From the NCBI GenBank assembly GCA_023525715.1, contig CM042011.1, forward strand, positions 60,399,354 through 60,463,353: a stretch of 64,000 nucleotides of DNA, in the 5' to 3' direction. The notes under the pieces were generated by a model that made no database searches, was not told the DNA's origin, and was given only the letters and a program-made list of their open reading frames with translations. Positions 59,075 through 64,000 of the stretch are shown here, piece after piece (position 1 is the first letter of the stretch; each line of letters opens with the position of its first letter). Source of the DNA: Cichorium intybus. Its lineage: Eukaryota > Streptophyta > Magnoliopsida > Asterales > Asteraceae. A program made the position numbers and the translations under genes.

Positions 59075-60530
59075 ATGTCTTCAAGTAGATCCCGCAACAA
59101 CACCACCCTAAAATCGAATGTAAACCAACCCTATTTAAATACAAAAGTAATAGGTTTTGAATCAATTCTACAAAGCCCACCGTGCATAATTTGACGCTCC
59201 TTTGTACTCGCCAAATTATTCCACTTTCACGCTATGCAACATTTTCTGATTATGCCCAACCCAAACCTATTCACCAAATTCTTGCCTTCTCTCGAATATG
59301 TCCCACAAACCCATGACTCACCAGAAAACGTTCATTAAACCCAACCCTCACCCGAAAACCTTCCCGAAACACAATCCGTGCTGAACCTTCCAACCCTAAA
59401 TTGAAAGGCAACACGGAAAATAATCCGTGGACAATGGATGAAGAAATATCATTGGCCCATTTGTGGATCAACATTTTGGTGGATGCGGCGGCCAAAAATT
59501 CGCAAGCGGCGTAACATTTTCCGCTACACGTCACGAATCGATTTCATAAGGAATGGGTCGATGTTTATTGTACAAAATATGAATTGACCACTAAATATCG
59601 GGACGTCAACCAAATATTTACGAAATTCAACGAGTTGTACCACAACTTAAAAACCCAACGCATAAGGGGGCAAAGTGATCATAACGTTTTCGAGACGGTG
59701 GTAGACATTTTTCGACATGAGAATCACGAAAAGGTAATAAATATGTCGATGTTTGAAAGATCGTGAAACCTTGTAAAAACAGGCATGAAGTGAATGCCGA
59801 AGAAACGTGCGCAACGAAAAAAAGAACAAAAAAAAATCTAAGACAAGTTACACAGCTTCCTCGTATGCTCGTGTCAACATATACTTGAACGAGAACGCCG
59901 GCGATATCGAATTCCCGAAACTAGTCTGTCCCATCGGCAGAGATAAGGCAAAAATGAAAGACTATTTGCCTGTAAGTTAGGCTCGTACATAAATGACGAT
60001 ATCACAGAAACGTCAATGTAGTTCGAACAATATATAATATCAAACTTGATGCACGAATGTAGTTCGAACAATATAATATCAAACTTGGCGCATGAATCTA
60101 GTTTGAAGAAGAAAAATTGACCAAAAAAGAAAAAGGTCTGCTAAGAAAAACAAAATGCATGCGAAGATAAACGACTAAAAGGCATCAACACAGATTAGGC
60201 GAAAAGGAAAGACTATTCCTCTAGTATGTGGATCATACAAAAATGATGATATCACGAAAATGACAATGTAGTTCGAATAATATAATATCAAACTTGATGC
60301 ACGAATGTAGTTTGAACAATATAATATCAAACTTGACACACGAATGTAGTTCGAACAAGAAAGATTGGCCAAAAAAGAAAAAATTCCACCAAACAAAACG
60401 AAAGGCATGTGAAGATAAACAACTAAAAGACATAATTTTTTTTCATAACACCAACCGAAGATCTCGAGGGGGATGCACTACAAATGGTGTCACAACACAA
60501 GGAGGAAATCATGAAAAAAATATATAAATA
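59075..60530 (+). pseudogene. PIF/Harbinger Myb/SANT-like partner protein (ORF1)
   Basis: It begins MSSSRSRNN at 59075. The SANT-like DNA-binding part can be read from about 59420: WTMDEEISLAHLWIN, FHKEWVDVYCTKYELTTKYR, DVNQIFTKFNELYHNLKTQR, SDHNVFETVVDIFRHENHEK, with a TGA at 59764, then VKTGMK. Later LNENAGDIEFPKLVCPIGRD and KAKMKDYL (59880-59970) match the acidic linker and RPxGRDKAK motif of Harbinger ORF1, and DLEGDALQMVSQHKEEIMKK near the end matches its C-terminus. In active elements this protein brings the transposase to the ends and the nucleus (family knowledge). Several stops and an internal duplication (59942-60430) make it inactive. Confidence 0.8.
59942..60430 (+). repeat. Two-copy duplication, period about 250, inside ORF1
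   Basis: GATAAGGCAAAAATGAAAGACTA at 59942 and GATTAGGCGAAAAGGAAAGACTA at 60193 start two copies. Each also holds two or three smaller copies of GTAGTTCGAACAATATAATA and TCAAACTTG(A/G)(T/C)GCA. The coding effect is a lengthened charged tail. Confidence 0.85.
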
Positions 60531-60811
60531 GAGTTGTTCAAATTTATATAATATTTTTGATGTACTTTCTAATTTTATTATGTTTTTTTATTTATTTTCA
60601 ATTAATAAAGTAATTTTTTATTAGTTTCAGTATTGCTTAATTAAATTATATTTGTTATAAATGTGGTTATTTATTTTGTTATTTATTTATTTTAATAAAA
60701 AGTTAGGAAAGGGTGAGAGTCGATGGGTGACCATTTTCTAGATTTAAAGGAGTGAGGGAGAATGAAGGAAAACTGATGTAACACATAGATGACAGTTCAC
60801 TGAAGAATGAG

Positions 60812-61294
60812 TCACACATTTGGGACAAGAATTGCCTTCGAAAAACATTCCAAAAATATGGCAAAATCAGCAATGTTTACACAGGTAGGAAAATATATGC
60901 CCATACAACTAGTCTGTACCTTCTTTTTTATGACCCAAGACATCAGTTTTTTGAAGGTTAGTAGTCTTTTTTTTTTCATTTGGTGTGTGCCACCTAGTTT
61001 TCTAGTGGTGTCTCTATTTTTAAAAGAAACAATTTTTAAGTTAATATAATACATAATAAGGGTTGAATACCTTCTTAAGTGGTGTCCTAAGGTCCCTCTA
61101 TTTTATACATACATCCTCTTTTACATACAAACTCATCACCTATGTTTCTTCATGCCTCCCGACCTCCTTGAGACATCCAAATCTAAATTCCATTTAATAG
61201 CTCCATCAAGTCTCCCTTATCCATGTAAACATCGTTGATTTTTGCTATATTTTCGGAATGTTTTTCAAAGGCAATTCTTGTCCCAAATGTCTAT
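60812..61294. repeat. Inverted repeat, arms about 75 bp
   Basis: ACATTTGGGACAAGAATTGC CTTCGAAAAACATTCC (60813-60850) and its complement at 61253-61293, extending through GCAAAATCAGCAATGTTTACA and TGTAAACATCGTTGATTTTTGC. The interior is about 330 bases, non-coding. A foldback element or inverted duplication. Confidence 0.75.
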
Positions 61295-61299
61295 GTGCG

Positions 61300-62550
61300 T
61301 AAAATGGGTTTAAGTGGTGTAGATATATTGTTTTTGGAATTCTTGCATATTATAAATCCCAAGCAAATCTTATTCATAACCCAAGGTATCGTCCCATTCC
61401 CTTACCTAAAGCTATGTATACAACCACATTACTAAGAAAATGGGTCAGTGACTTAGGATGTTTGTTATATGGATGCAAATCGAACATATACAAATCCACC
61501 TAAACCCAAGTTATTTAGTCTACTTTAGGTGATTTAGATTCTTAAACTTAAACATCAGGTCTTCTACATGTAAAGTATGCAAGGGCAAACACATGTTGTA
61601 GCCAAGGGTGTCCATGGACACCTTGGTTTTGGATTTCTTTTTATGTATACTAAGTTTTATATGGACAACTGCTGAAAAAAAGTATTTTAGTAAATTTACA
61701 ATTTTATCCCGTTTCTTTGGATGTTGAGGCAATTAACAAGAAAATAAATCTTTTATAATTATTCGATTTGTATCAAGAATTTTAGAATAAGCTTAATTTT
61801 TTTTTGTTTATGAATTAAAAATATGTTTGTTGTTTTTATTGTTGGTGTATGATGCTGTTTATTTCTAATTTTATTTATTTTACATGTTATATTTGGTATC
61901 AAAGTTGAATGTTATATTTGCTTTAGATATTAGTATTGACAACCCAACCCGATAAAAAACTTGTGACCTTTTTGTTTTTTCATCTATTTTGAGGTGGACA
62001 CCTGTGAGTTTGAATATTATATGCGTCACTAAAAGCATGTGTCACATCATGGTGTATCTTTATCATGAGTCACAAGAGTTTCATCCTATATACACATCTA
62101 TAGATGAAGCAATAACAAATACAATGAAACGTCCCTTTTTTATCATGTTAAATAACATAGATCTAATCGAATCTCTATTTTCCTTTATAAATAACAGAAT
62201 AACCAAGAACAAAAACTAGTACAAGGTATTTTACTAATTATGAGCAACTATAAAAAGTTGGTCCATACAAAAAGTTTGCCAAATGTGAAGTTTTTTTTTT
62301 TTTTTGAAAATGAAAATTTTAAAGTCTTTTCTGAGAAAAAAATGAGGGTCTTTTTAGAAAAAACAATTTTTCCAGAAGGTGACTTGGAACCGAGTAATTT
62401 GACAAAATTGAAAATAAAATTATAAAATTATTTTAAACTGAAAAAATATAAAATATAATGTTTTTATGAAATAATACCATAATTATATCGTATAATACGT
62501 TAACAACATCACATCAATGTCTGCATATGATATATTGCATATGATATATT
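61300..62550. other. No gene recognised
   Basis: AT-rich; ORFs up to 76 codons without motif. GCATATGATATATT is duplicated at 62523-62552. Confidence 0.45.
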
Positions 62551-62552
62551 AC

Positions 62553-62585
62553 ACTAGTCGAATATTCGCACGTTGCGCAAAATAA
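62553..62585 (-). mobile_element. Helitron-like 3' end, minus orientation
   Basis: On the minus strand: GCGCAACGTGCG (imperfect hairpin), AATATTCGA, CTAG then T. No 5' end found; TCTCTATTATATTATAAG at 63234 is in the opposite orientation and may start another element. Confidence 0.45.
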
Positions 62586-62589
62586 AACT

Positions 62590-64000
62590 ATATAGTTAAA
62601 TTCTTTACATATACGTTTTGAAAATAATAATGTTACTGACATTAACTATAAAATAATAACTTTTGCAATAAGTTGATATATACATTTTTAATTATTTTTA
62701 ACCATATTATGAGATATACATGTAAATAAAACTAAACATAGCTTTCGATTTAGTATTGCAATTTAACGTTATGATTTATTAATTAAAACTATTCATATGT
62801 TGATTTTTTTAAATTTCGATCATGATGATTAATTGACATATGAACCATTGTTTGTAAGTTAACGTAATGTAGTTTTTTGTTAATTAATTAAAAACCACTT
62901 ATTGGAAATTTTTTGAATTATGTTACAAAATAGTTTTTTGTATGTTTATTTAATTTTACTTGTCATTCTACATTTATAATATTTAAACTTGTTTAACTAT
63001 TTTGAAATATAATATTTGAATATATTTTTTAAGTTTATTTGATATTTTGATTTATGTTTTAGATTTAACATATTTAACAAATTAAATGTATTATAATCAT
63101 TAAAAAAATCTGTTATTACTAAGATAATATTATATTTAGTACCACATTTAAATTAATAAATTGATTATATTAAAACTAAGTTGAAAATTGAAAGATTATA
63201 GAGGTTTTAAATGGACATGATAAGAAGAGAAATGTCTCTATTATATTATAAGACATTATAATTTATAAGATAAATAAAGATAATACTCTCTTCCCACTCA
63301 CTTGCGAGATGCCAAGGCTACTAAAAGAATTTCGTACTTCACATTTATTTTGCTGCGACGGTAGGGTCCCTATGAATTACACACTTTACTTAGTGGCGGG
63401 ACCTATAAATACTTTCATCACTTCTTGATTGAAAAAAAAAAAAAAAAACATTAAAGGTGATACATCTGAATAAAGAGAATGTTAACATTTACCAAACACG
63501 GAATGTAGTCATGTACTCAATTTAGCAAAGGGGCCACTTATTTTCGTGGATCGATAGACTGAAAATAAGAGAGCGTCACTAGTGTATGAGAAGTGGTGGT
63601 AACTTTCAGACTTTCGGATAACATTATAGACTGATCATATATGGTGAATTCTAATATCTAAATGTAGTGTGTTTTTTAACAACTTAATTTGCGTTGTTTA
63701 CGTAGATTGCTGTTGAGGTTGAACATGCTATATTGTGTCAACTTGAACATCTTGTTGCTCCTTCCTCTCCCTCTCCCGTTCTTTATCTGTTCCATGGGCG
63801 GGAGTCTGTTGGGTTGAAGATGATTAAACATGTACAAAACCCGGGAAATGTACCTAACATATCTATGAAACAAAGTTATTGTTTGAAATACACAGGGAAC
63901 GGTTTATTTTAAAAACGCGTAGATGATTAAGGTAGTGATCGAGAGTAAGTACGTAGAGTAAAGTGAGTAAATTCAAGAATAAGTGTGCGGTTTGCGTCCT
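62590..64000. other. AT-rich tail of the window, no gene recognised
   Basis: Very AT-rich to about 63290, then mixed. A 65-codon minus-strand ORF at 63676-63873 and a 17-A run near 63430 are the only notable points. Confidence 0.45.

Overview
This is a window of plant nuclear DNA, AT-rich, dominated by transposable elements, and with no gene I would call intact and functional. The repertoire is plant-specific: Ty3/gypsy chromovirus and Tat/Athila-like remnants, Ty1/copia, hAT, MULE, PIF/Harbinger, CACTA, Helitron and tRNA-derived SINEs, plus fragments of plant genes. A eudicot is the safest reading. An Asteraceae genome is my guess, from the MuDR-type PB1-like domain and the LTR style, and it is not proven. 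No rRNA, genuine tRNA or CRISPR was seen.

Layout. 1-6707: 3' part of a Ty3/gypsy element (gag-pol with two in-frame stops, then its LTR). It appears to sit inside the 5' LTR of a second element at 6708-14444, whose LTRs are almost identical but whose internal region is ruined. 14.4-20.2 kb: sparse DNA with MITE-like and SINE-like pieces. 20.2-24.8 kb: expanded (AT)n and (AC/GT)n microsatellites, a 146-bp near-perfect palindrome, a hAT transposase remnant, the 3' end of a Copia element, and a MITE-within-MITE with an exact 8-bp target duplication. 25-31 kb: foldback AT-rich DNA and minus-strand retroelement and MuDR-like debris. 33-41 kb: a widely spaced inverted duplication around a Copia LTR broken by a minus-strand solo LTR, a second Copia LTR with gag, a PB1-domain pseudogene and two acyl-CoA oxidase exons. 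41-48 kb: satellites, SINEs, a hAT MITE, three well-preserved importin (SAD2/IPO7-like) exons and one LRR exon. 48.0-51.7 kb: a hAT element with 7/8-matching target duplications, carrying a nested Helitron that holds an ankyrin-kinase exon. 52-57 kb: a CACTA end, LTR debris and a 1.6-kb MULE with long inverted ends. 57-61 kb: a PIF/Harbinger pair, with an internally deleted transposase on the minus strand and the Myb/SANT-like partner ORF on the plus strand. 61-64 kb: AT-rich DNA with little recognisable.

How the parts relate. The region is a stack of insertions, and target duplications and broken hosts let several events be ordered: gypsy into gypsy LTR, gypsy solo LTR into Copia LTR, Helitron into hAT, hAT into an older LTR, MITE into a microsatellite inside another MITE. 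The gene pieces (acyl-CoA oxidase, importin, RAD7-like LRR, ankyrin kinase) are best read as captured or decayed fragments. I did not find a new biochemical system. The most interesting items are the decayed-inside but young LTR element, the gene-carrying Helitron nested in a hAT, the palindrome, and the PIF deletion derivative.
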